Shown: piece after piece, positions 17,672 to 25,591 of the stretch
Layout of the letters: each line of letters begins with the position of its first letter
Numbering within the stretch: the stretch's first letter is position 1
NCBI GenBank assembly: GCA_965243695.1
Contig: CBDEWC010000018.1
Span: 1-64,000, forward strand
DNA: 64,000 nucleotides
Direction: 5' to 3'
From: JAKVCB01 sp965243695
Lineage (GTDB): Bacteria; Planctomycetota; Planctomycetia; Pirellulales; Lacipirellulaceae
Program-made: the position numbers and the translations under genes
Notes under the pieces: model-generated
Database searches by the model: none
Told to the model about the DNA's origin: nothing
The model's input: only the letters and a program-made list of their open reading frames with translations

Positions 17672-19009
17672 TCACTCCTGCAGAAAAAGACGCTTCTTGA
17701 TGCGAGCCCAAATACCCAACAGCAGTGCCAAAAGCAGCAAGCAAACACCCAGTGCGATCGGTACGATCCACCCCATTTGAAAGATAGGCTCTGCCCAGGA
17801 CCAAATTGGGACCCATAGGACTATCACGGCAAGTGCGGCCAGGCAAAGAAATGGTCCATAGGGAATCACATCATCTTTTCGCACAGCAAGTTGTAGCAGT
17901 CCCACCAAAATACCCGCCAGCGGTGCCAGGAAAAATACAATCAGACATGCCTGCCAGCCAAGTAGGGTCCCAATCATCATCATCAGGGTGACATCGCCAA
18001 ACCCCATCGCCTCACGACCAAGGGCTCCCGAACTGACAATCCGCACCGCCCACACAACCCCGCCGCTTCCTGCCAGGCCAATCAGCCCTGTGAGCATGCC
18101 GATCCAGAGCCCTCCACCAACGGCCCACCCGCAGAGAATCAGGATACTGCCGCCAAGGGCAAGGATCATAAGGGGAGGCCGAGTCAACTCACGTGTAACC
18201 CGACGGCCAATCAGCCCCAGAGCAACCATGGGTCCACGTCGGCCGCGCCAGATTCGAGGTACCAGTGCAAAACACCAGAGCCAGTACGTCGCCAAACCCA
18301 TGGCAAGGGACCACCCATTGGGTCGGGCTTCTAGAATGGGTGGCCAAGCGCAGGGTGCCACTGCAGTCGTCGGCTCGACAAACAAATGCCCGGCCGCAGG
18401 ACCCGGAAGATTGGAAACCGAATTGAGCAAAACGCCAACTTGGGGGGGGGCTGCCAGCGGCCCCGATACGTTTGGCAACAACGACATTGGAACCAGCGTC
18501 ACCAGAACGAGCCCGACAAGGGTGCCCAGCACGGTGACTTCATCGGGAATAATCTTCTCATCAATATCAATAAAGCTGGCCACAACCATCAGCCACAAAA
18601 GGAGCGTGTGACTGAGGAAAGTCGCATGGGGAACCCAACTGGGGACAAGCAGGGCGGAAGTTGACTGCAAAGAAACTTGCCCCACGATCAACCCGAGTTG
18701 CCCAACTTCCCACCAGTAAAGTCCGGCTAGTGCTGCTGCAAAACAAAGCTCGATGCACAGTGGCCGGACCCAGAACCCAACGCTATGAAAACCTGCCTCG
18801 CGTCGGAGTCTCAGCCAGCCAACTACCGGAAGACGATCACGCCAGGTACGGGCTGCCGCTTCTGCTGGGCCCGCCGACCACGGGCTAACCGTGTGTGACC
18901 ACCAAGCCCAGCGGTTGATGGCAAGATTTGCAGCAGCACCGAAGCAGGTCCCCAGGACAAAGATCACCCCAAGGCGAATCTCCATTTCGATGCTGAGCAA
19001 CCAATCCAT
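17672..19009 (-). CDS. Prepilin-peptidase-like A24 aspartyl protease, Cys-less and enlarged
   Basis: The two catalytic aspartates of A24 peptidases are present: ASFIDIDEKIIPDEVT and the GxGD-type MGFGDVTLMMMIG. The C-terminal segment (LLGWQACLIVFFLAPLAGILVGL) is typical. The N-terminal domain lacks the four Cys of classical PilD, with DRLPVVGWLRLRREAGFHS in the usual place, so zinc binding is lost. About 170 residues separate the two Asp motifs, far more than usual, giving 445 residues in all. ATG 19009 starts the first conserved segment. It probably processes type IV pilin-like or pseudopilin leaders; methylation is doubtful. Confidence 0.8.
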   Translation of the reverse strand: MDWLLSIEMEIRLGVIFVLGTCFGAAANLAINRWAWWSHTVSPWSAGPAEAAARTWRDRLPVVGWLRLRREAGFHSVGFWVRPLCIELCFAAALAGLYWWEVGQLGLIVGQVSLQSTSALLVPSWVPHATFLSHTLLLWLMVVASFIDIDEKIIPDEVTVLGTLVGLVLVTLVPMSLLPNVSGPLAAPPQVGVLLNSVSNLPGPAAGHLFVEPTTAVAPCAWPPILEARPNGWSLAMGLATYWLWCFALVPRIWRGRRGPMVALGLIGRRVTRELTRPPLMILALGGSILILCGWAVGGGLWIGMLTGLIGLAGSGGVVWAVRIVSSGALGREAMGFGDVTLMMMIGTLLGWQACLIVFFLAPLAGILVGLLQLAVRKDDVIPYGPFLCLAALAVIVLWVPIWSWAEPIFQMGWIVPIALGVCLLLLALLLGIWARIKKRLFLQE

Positions 19010-19067
19010 GGCGTGGTGTTTCCGGCGAGGTATCAAACGTCTGGGGTTACACGGACAATGCTGGTGG

Positions 19068-19601
19068 CTAACAATCCAAATCCAATTGTAAACGGATGGC
19101 AGCAACGACTTCCGCAGGACTTTTGTCTTCGGTATCAACCTCCCACGTGGCAGATTGACGATAGAACCCAATACGCTCTTGGAGAATTATCTCGATCTCG
19201 CGCTGCCCACCCGTTGGCGTGAGGTCAGGTCGCATCGAAGGAGTGAGAGAATCCTCCTGCAATCGATCTCCGAGGACGTGCACCGGGGCAGTAAGCCAGA
19301 CAGCCGGCCCAGCAGTGGCAATCAATTCGCGATTTCGGGTCCGAATAATACAGCCACCGCCCAGCGCTACCACTGTCCTCTCGCGTTGACACAATTCCAC
19401 CAGCACTTCGGTCTCAAGTTCTCTAAAAGCTGCTTCACCTTGCTCAGCAAAAATAGCAGCAATTGATTTACCGACCCGCCTTTCGATCTCCTGATCTGAA
19501 TCAACCCAGTCGAATTGAAGTTGCGGGGCCAGCAACCGGGCAACGGTCGTCTTTCCGCTACCACGATAGCCAATCAGGAAGATCCGCGTAAGCGCCGACA
19601 T
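19068..19601 (-). CDS. aroK: Shikimate kinase
   Basis: The 177-residue kinase phosphorylates shikimate with ATP. The P-loop is IGYRGSGKTT, the shikimate-binding region has VDSDQEIERR, followed by FRELETEVL and VALGGGCI. The LID Arg lies in DSLTPSMRPDLTP. ATG 19601 is preferred to an earlier start that adds a Ser-rich tail. It follows aroDE by 16 bases, so the two pathway steps are co-transcribed. Confidence 0.93.
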   Translation of the reverse strand: MSALTRIFLIGYRGSGKTTVARLLAPQLQFDWVDSDQEIERRVGKSIAAIFAEQGEAAFRELETEVLVELCQRERTVVALGGGCIIRTRNRELIATAGPAVWLTAPVHVLGDRLQEDSLTPSMRPDLTPTGGQREIEIILQERIGFYRQSATWEVDTEDKSPAEVVAAIRLQLDLDC

Positions 19602-19617
19602 GCGTGGGGAGACCCTC

Positions 19618-21105
19618 TCAGAACTTGACTGGCCCGATGACCCGTTTGAGCGTGTCACGCATCAATTGGGTAGGAGCTTCCTTGCCCGTAAACAAAAAGT
19701 ACTGCAAAGCTGCCTGGCGGATAAACATTTCCACTCCGGTGATGATCTCGCAACCACGAGCCCTCGCCTCTTTAAGTAACAAGGTCGATTCGGGATTGTA
19801 GACCGTGTCGAAGACAACCATCCCTGGCCTAAAATGTGCTTTATCGTAGGGAGAATCGTCAACATTAGGATGCATACCTACTGGCGTACAGTTGATAATG
19901 CTCTCGACATCCTGGCGATGCCTCGCACTCCATTCAAGTGCAGTTGCTCCGAATGCTTCCGCGAGCGCATCGGCTCGGGCACGTGTTCGACTGGCAACAC
20001 AAACGATGGCCTCACGCTGCTGGAGCCCATACATAATGGCGCGTGCGACCCCACCTGCTCCCAGGACGAGTACGCGCTTTCCCTTCAATGGGCTGGGACG
20101 CTTCCCCACTCCTCCCAAAGCATTTTCAAGGCTGTCCATCGCCGCCTTGTAATCGGTATTGTAACCCAACACCTCATTGTCTTTGAATAATACCGTATTG
20201 ACAGCCCCAATTCCTTTTACCGCCGGATCAACTTTTGTAAGTTGTCTGGCAATGGATTCTTTGTGAGGAATCGTGACGCTAAGGCCCCGCACTTCCATCC
20301 GCGTGACATCTTCTACGAACTGATCAAGCGCATCGACTTGCACGCGAAAGGGAACATAAATCGCGTTGATTCCTGCCGCCGTAAAAGCGGCGTTGTGGAT
20401 TTGGGGACTTAAACTGTGAGCCACGGGATCGGCAATGACACCGTAGACTTCCGTCTCTTCATTAATTTCGTTGTGACGATAGACCTGAACCATTTGGTCG
20501 TAACTAAGTTGCCCTGGAGCCAATGCCCGTTCATGGTGAAAAGTGGCATAAACAAATGGGGCCCGAAACTTCGGCGCCAGAATACGAGACGGCGTGCCAA
20601 TATCTCCCATGCACATACCAACGGTCGGAATCTCACTTTGCTGGATCATCTCCAACATCTGAAGATTATCATGTGGATTGTGGGCCATCGTGGCAATTTT
20701 CACGATATCCGCATCTTTCGAAGCAAGCCGGGTATGTAGATCGCGAAGCTTCTCGGGTGTTTTACGAAAGTTGTGGTAACTGATAATCCGTTTCGTGGTT
20801 CCAAACCGCGGAATCTCGTCGGCAATATCTTCCTCCAAGTCGATATACTCGACCCCCATGGCAATCGCTTCACGAAGTATGACGCGCCGCTGCTCTTCCG
20901 TACCTGTAAACTTCCCACCATCCTGTTCGCGGCGAACCGTCACGATAACTTTCGAGGGGCGATCTTTCAGCAGGCGTTGAATGTTGACTCGTGCTGTCAC
21001 GTAATCGAGACGCAATTCGACGAGCTCTGCTCCCTGTTCCACCAGATGCTTGTGCTCAATCATCATGTGCTTATGCCGACTACGGCCGATACTGACGCAA
21101 ATCAT
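19618..21105 (-). CDS. aroDE: Bifunctional 3-dehydroquinate dehydratase (type I) / shikimate dehydrogenase
   Basis: This 495-residue fusion covers two shikimate steps. The N-terminal half is a type I dehydratase: ELRLDYV, catalytic His in RIISYHNF and the Schiff-base Lys in DIVKIATM. The C-terminal half is AroE: VAHSLSPQIHNAAF, VTIPHKE with the catalytic Lys, GYNTDYKAA and the nucleotide loop VLGAGGVARAIMYGL. Such fusions are known from planctomycetes, chlamydiae and plants. ATG 21105 gives the expected MICVSIGR start; a GTG five codons earlier is possible. Followed directly by aroK. Confidence 0.94.
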   Translation of the reverse strand: MICVSIGRSRHKHMMIEHKHLVEQGAELVELRLDYVTARVNIQRLLKDRPSKVIVTVRREQDGGKFTGTEEQRRVILREAIAMGVEYIDLEEDIADEIPRFGTTKRIISYHNFRKTPEKLRDLHTRLASKDADIVKIATMAHNPHDNLQMLEMIQQSEIPTVGMCMGDIGTPSRILAPKFRAPFVYATFHHERALAPGQLSYDQMVQVYRHNEINEETEVYGVIADPVAHSLSPQIHNAAFTAAGINAIYVPFRVQVDALDQFVEDVTRMEVRGLSVTIPHKESIARQLTKVDPAVKGIGAVNTVLFKDNEVLGYNTDYKAAMDSLENALGGVGKRPSPLKGKRVLVLGAGGVARAIMYGLQQREAIVCVASRTRARADALAEAFGATALEWSARHRQDVESIINCTPVGMHPNVDDSPYDKAHFRPGMVVFDTVYNPESTLLLKEARARGCEIITGVEMFIRQAALQYFLFTGKEAPTQLMRDTLKRVIGPVKF

Positions 21106-21202
21106 GAACAGGTTGACCACTTTTCAAGAGGAAGATAATTGCTCTGGTATCGCCCGATTGCGATACCAGCCGCTTCCATTCTGCGGTAAATCGGAATGCA
21201 GA

Positions 21203-23044
21203 TCAAATCCGTTTGAATTGTCGATCGAGTTGTTGGCGGGTGAACATCAGCGTCGTGGGACGCCCGTGCGGACAATGGTGACCGTCACGGATGAGATGGC
21301 GATCGGCCAGCAAGGCGTCGATCTCGTCCGAAACCAGCGGATCACCAAATTTTACGGCAGCTTTACACGCGATGCTGTGCAACAAATCCTCCAGGAGGGT
21401 CGTTGGCTCGGGGTCACTCCCGGCGACTTCTAAACACCCCACTAACTCACGGAGCACCTCGCTTGGGCGAATCTTGGCCAACATGGCCGGATAACTGGCC
21501 ACCAGGACCGTCTCACCCCCAAATGGCTGGACCTCCAGGCCAAGCCTTTGCAGCAGCTCACGCTGCTCAAGAATGCGGGCCGCTTCGCTGGCTGTCAAAT
21601 CAACCGGCTCTGGAACAAGCAGTTTTTGTGATTCTAGCGGCTCATTCTCCACTTTCTTGCGAATCCGCTCGTAGAGGATCCGTTCATGCAAGGCATGCTG
21701 GTCGATAATCTCCATGCCATCGTCGGTCTCTACTACCAGGTAGCGATTGTGAATCTGCAGTGCAGACGGCTTTGCAAGGGGTAGCGACACCTCCGATTCA
21801 GAAGGTTCTGAGACCAGATCGCCCCGCAGCAGACCCTCGGCACCACCACCGAGAGATTGCGGGCCATCGAGCCGATGTAGGGCAACGGACATTCCGGCAG
21901 GTTGAGCGTCGTTCTGCTGTTCTGCGACCGGACTGAAAGTCGATTCCGTCTGCTGTCCCAGTTCGTTGCGGGCCCAAGCCACAAGCTGGCTTGGACCGCT
22001 TGCCTCCTCGCAAGCGGCTGACGATGGAGGCTCTTTGATTTCGACCCGAGCGGTCAAATTGGTAGTCAAAAATTTGGAGCGGAGCGTCCCGAGCAACTGG
22101 CTATAAAGTCGACCCGCATCCTGGAAACGAACCTCCTGCTTTGTGGGATGGACGTTGACATCGACCACTTCCGGAGGCATTTCAAGCCGCAAGAAGCAGA
22201 TGGAATAGCGGCCACTCAGCAACAAGCCACGGTAGGCTTCGGTGAGCGCATGTTGCAGTGACCGGTCTCGAATGGCGCGACCATTCAAAAACAGGTATTG
22301 CGTGCGGTTATTGGCCCGACTCTGCTGCGGATTGACCACATAACCGTCCAGACGAATACCATCATTTTCACTCTCGACTTCGATGAGTCCTCGAGCGATT
22401 TCTTCTCCAAAAAACTTCGTAATTCGTCCTCGAAAATCGTCCGCAGGCAAATCGTGCACAAGCCGCCCGTTGTTGGTCAACGTGAAATGGACTTGTGGAT
22501 AGGCCAAGGCAATCCGCGTAAAGGCTTCGGTGGCGTGGCCCACTTCGGTTTGCGTTGTTCGCAAGAACTTTTGGCGGACAGGCGTATTGTAAAACAAGTT
22601 GCGAACTTCGATCGTCGTACCGTGCGGGCAGCCGATGGGAACCACAGGCTGAAGTTCCCCACCCACGACCTCCAATTCCATTCCTGTACTGGCGTTGCGG
22701 GTACAACTCCGAATCGTCAGACGGCTAACCGCCGCGATAGATGCAAGTGCTTCGCCGCGAAAGCCAAGCGTGCCCACCGAAAACAAGTCCTCCGCCGACT
22801 TGATTTTGCTGGTTGCGTGGCTGGTCACCGCGAGTGTGAGTTGATCGGGCTCGATGCCACACCCATCATCTCGAACACGAATGACTTCACTACCTCCTTG
22901 TTCCACAGAGGCATCAACCCGGCCAGCACCAGCGTCGACAGCGTTCTCCAACAGTTCCTTGAGTACGCTGGCTGGTCTTTCAATCACCTCACCAGCGGCA
23001 ATTTTATTGACGACCAGAGGTGACAATTGGAAAATATCTGGCAT
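21203..23044 (-). CDS. mutL: DNA mismatch repair protein MutL (endonuclease type)
   Basis: MutL couples mismatch recognition to strand cutting. The GHKL ATPase has LLENAVDAGA, RDDGCGIE and GTLGFRGEALASI. The C-terminal dimerisation domain keeps the metal-binding DQHALHERILYER motif and a late CPHGRPT, features of MutL homologues with nicking activity. Length is 613 residues. ATG 23044 starts the conserved MPDIFQLSPLVVNKIAAGEV; the longer frame is not homologous. It follows the response regulator gene by about 110 bases. Confidence 0.95.
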   Translation of the reverse strand: MPDIFQLSPLVVNKIAAGEVIERPASVLKELLENAVDAGAGRVDASVEQGGSEVIRVRDDGCGIEPDQLTLAVTSHATSKIKSAEDLFSVGTLGFRGEALASIAAVSRLTIRSCTRNASTGMELEVVGGELQPVVPIGCPHGTTIEVRNLFYNTPVRQKFLRTTQTEVGHATEAFTRIALAYPQVHFTLTNNGRLVHDLPADDFRGRITKFFGEEIARGLIEVESENDGIRLDGYVVNPQQSRANNRTQYLFLNGRAIRDRSLQHALTEAYRGLLLSGRYSICFLRLEMPPEVVDVNVHPTKQEVRFQDAGRLYSQLLGTLRSKFLTTNLTARVEIKEPPSSAACEEASGPSQLVAWARNELGQQTESTFSPVAEQQNDAQPAGMSVALHRLDGPQSLGGGAEGLLRGDLVSEPSESEVSLPLAKPSALQIHNRYLVVETDDGMEIIDQHALHERILYERIRKKVENEPLESQKLLVPEPVDLTASEAARILEQRELLQRLGLEVQPFGGETVLVASYPAMLAKIRPSEVLRELVGCLEVAGSDPEPTTLLEDLLHSIACKAAVKFGDPLVSDEIDALLADRHLIRDGHHCPHGRPTTLMFTRQQLDRQFKRI

Positions 23045-23152
23045 GGTGAACAAAGACAAGTCGTTGGACGGCAGGCCGCCACCCGGCAGCAGGTCGATAC
23101 GTCCTGCTGCAGCCAAGTGTCAGCCTTATTGGCGCCGCGGTGTGTGTGGCAT

Positions 23153-24547
23153 TTACAATCCGTACTGCTTGATTTTACGATAAAGTGTCCGTTCCCCAAT
23201 CCCCAACATCTTGGCAGCCTCTTCACGGTTGCCAACTGTCACCTTGAGTGTTTCAGCAATGAACAACTCTTCAATTTCGTCCATTGACTTGCCAACAAGT
23301 TCATGGAGTCCCCCTATTTGATTTCGCTCAACCATGACATCGTCGGGGGCCAGTTCAGCCGGCAAATCATCGAGATCTAACACTTCGTCGTAATCGACAA
23401 CGACCATACTCTCAATAATGTTGCGCAGCTGACGAACATTTCCCGGCCAATCGAAAGCCAACAGTCGGCGGCGGGCAGCTGTGGAAATCCCGTTGATCTT
23501 CTTGCCATGCCTGGACGAATGTTCTTTCACAAAATAGTCAATTAACAACGGTACATCCTCGCGCCGATCGATCAGTCGCGGGAGAGTGATCGTCACCACC
23601 TTCAGTCGATGGTACAAATCTTCTCGAAACCCCCCTTCAGCAACAGACTTGTCCAGGTCACGATTGGTAGCCGAGAGGATTCGCACGTCAACTTGCACCG
23701 GATCGTTTGATCCCACGCGCGTAATTTCACCACTTTCCAAAACGCGCAACAATTTGATCTGGGTTGGCAGCGGCATATCGCCAACTTCATCCAGAAAGAG
23801 CGTGCCTCCATCGGCATACTCGAACTTCCCAATCCGGTCGGTCGAAGCGTCAGTAAACGCCCCCTTGATGTGTCCAAAAAGTTCGCTTTCGAGGATGTTC
23901 TCGCTCAGCGCGGCACAATTCAGGGGCACGAAGGGACGTTTTTTTCGCGGGCTGTTCTGGTGGATTGCTTTGGCAACCAGTTCCTTGCCCGTCCCAGTAT
24001 CACCCTCAATAAGTACGGTTGCATCCGTCGGTGCAATGCGTTGCAGGCGGACAATGACGTCGAGCATCTGGGAGCTGTTGCCAATAACGCCTTCGAAGCC
24101 AAATTTTTCGTCGAGCCGACGATGCAGTTCGGCGTTGGCCCGCCTGAGATAATGGCTGGTGGCGGCATTGTCGACCACTGCTCGCAGTTGTTTCAAGTCC
24201 AACGGCTTGAGCAGGTAGTTAAAAGCCCCCTGCTGCATTGCCTCGACCGCCGATTGAACTGTACCGTGTCCTGTCACCAGGATCACCTCGGCATCTGGCA
24301 GAACTTCACGACTTTTAGAAAGAATTTCCAAGCCACCCACCTCAGGCATTTTGAGGTCGGTGACGATGAGGTCGTAGGTGCCGTTCTCCAACAAGCGAAC
24401 GCCTTCCAACCCGCTGGTGGCCACAGTGCAATCGTAGCCAATTCGCTGCAGGCTGTCGGCAAGGGTTTCAGCATGAGCCGCGTCATTATCGATCACCAGA
24501 ACTTTGATCGGTGGTCCGGTACTAGCGATGGTCTTGGAAGCGATCAT
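23153..24547 (-). CDS. Sigma-54-dependent response regulator, NtrC family
   Basis: The 464-residue protein has a receiver domain with phosphoacceptor Asp64 (LIVTDLKMPE), a central AAA+ domain with Walker A GDTGTGKEL and Walker B GGTLFLDEVGD, and a Fis-type HTH at the end (EAAKMLGIGERTLYRKIKQ). The sigma-54 contact loop is GAFTDA where GAFTGA is canonical; the Asp variant is found in other regulators. ATG 24547 starts the receiver. It lies about 120 bases after a histidine kinase gene in the same direction and is surely its partner. Targets would be -24/-12 promoters. Confidence 0.93.
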   Translation of the reverse strand: MIASKTIASTGPPIKVLVIDNDAAHAETLADSLQRIGYDCTVATSGLEGVRLLENGTYDLIVTDLKMPEVGGLEILSKSREVLPDAEVILVTGHGTVQSAVEAMQQGAFNYLLKPLDLKQLRAVVDNAATSHYLRRANAELHRRLDEKFGFEGVIGNSSQMLDVIVRLQRIAPTDATVLIEGDTGTGKELVAKAIHQNSPRKKRPFVPLNCAALSENILESELFGHIKGAFTDASTDRIGKFEYADGGTLFLDEVGDMPLPTQIKLLRVLESGEITRVGSNDPVQVDVRILSATNRDLDKSVAEGGFREDLYHRLKVVTITLPRLIDRREDVPLLIDYFVKEHSSRHGKKINGISTAARRRLLAFDWPGNVRQLRNIIESMVVVDYDEVLDLDDLPAELAPDDVMVERNQIGGLHELVGKSMDEIEELFIAETLKVTVGNREEAAKMLGIGERTLYRKIKQYGL

Positions 24548-24671
24548 AAGGAGAATGATACGAGCGACTCTTAAGAGTGCAAAGGGGCGTGTTAGCAGAG
24601 AAACAAAAAGAACGTCCGACGGAGGGGTCAAAGCCCATAGAAAAGGACCATGTGGGCTGGTTATACGACTT

Positions 24672-25439
24672 CTAGGAGGAACTAGCAGGATTATCGGGCA
24701 AACGGGGCGATACGGGCAATTCAATGGTGAATTGGGTTCCGTGCCCCACCTCGCTTTGAACGCTGATTCTCCCGCCATGGGCTTCGATAATTTTGCTGGT
24801 CGTCGGCAACCCCAGCCCAGAACCACTCGGTTTGGTGGAGAAAAACGCCTCGAACATTCGTGAGGCGGTTTTTTCGTCCACACCATGGCCTGTATCAATC
24901 ACCTGGACGGCAACGTTGTCCCCTTGCCCATGGGTTCTGACGGTCAATTGCCCCCCGCGAGGCATTGCCTGCCTGGCATTGATCAGCAAATTTAAGAAGG
25001 CACCTCGAAAGGCTTCGCGATCGAGATTCACATGTGGCAGTTCCGGGTCAAAATACCGTAGGACCTCGATTTCTGCGGACCGGGTCTCTGGGGAAAAAAA
25101 ATCGAGTAATTCGTCAATTTGAGTATTGAGATCCGTTGGTGTCAAATCGAGTTGGCGAACCTTGGCGTAGTTCAAGAAATCATCAAGCAGATCTTGTAAT
25201 CTTTGACATTCACGGTGTACCAACTCAACCTGTTTAACCGCCCGACGCTGAACCGGACTTTCGGCCTCGTCGAGGTCCTCAAGCAACAATTCCATGTTGA
25301 GCCGAATCGTCGAGAGGGGATTCTTGATTTCGTGCGCCAAGGCACCCGCGAGGCGGGCAATTTGTGTGTACTGGTCCATCAACCGCTCGATGGCCTCGGC
25401 AGATTGGTCATCCGTATTATGGGGATGGGAGGTCGCCAT
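24672..25439 (-). CDS. Soluble histidine kinase, partner of the NtrC-like regulator
   Basis: The 255-residue kinase has no membrane segment. The phosphoacceptor box is AGALAHEIKNPLSTIR (His36), followed by the ATPase boxes LINARQA, DTGHGV, FFSTKPSGSGLGL. The 35 residues before the His box are too short for a sensor domain, so the signal must come from a partner protein. ATG 25439 was chosen; a TTG 12 codons earlier extends the track frame. Arrangement kinase then regulator resembles NtrB/NtrC or AtoS/AtoC pairs. Confidence 0.92.
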   Translation of the reverse strand: MATSHPHNTDDQSAEAIERLMDQYTQIARLAGALAHEIKNPLSTIRLNMELLLEDLDEAESPVQRRAVKQVELVHRECQRLQDLLDDFLNYAKVRQLDLTPTDLNTQIDELLDFFSPETRSAEIEVLRYFDPELPHVNLDREAFRGAFLNLLINARQAMPRGGQLTVRTHGQGDNVAVQVIDTGHGVDEKTASRMFEAFFSTKPSGSGLGLPTTSKIIEAHGGRISVQSEVGHGTQFTIELPVSPRLPDNPASSS

Positions 25440-25523
25440 GAACTTGTCGATCGACAGGGGTTTACGGTCGGGCAAGACCAGTACTCGCGGGGGAGGACCG
25501 TGGAATCAGCTGTTGGGCGCATC

Positions 25524-25561
25524 AAAACGCCCGGCGACATACGGCGGCACATCACCGGGCG
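25524..25561 (-). terminator. Hairpin downstream of pnp
   Basis: Read on the minus strand, CGCCCGG pairs with CCGGGCG around a 20-base loop and is followed by TTTTG. It starts about 30 bases after the pnp stop. The T run is short, so termination may be partial, with some read-through into the kinase gene. Confidence 0.45.
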
Positions 25562-25591
25562 AACGTTTCACCTTTTTAACAATATTCCCGA

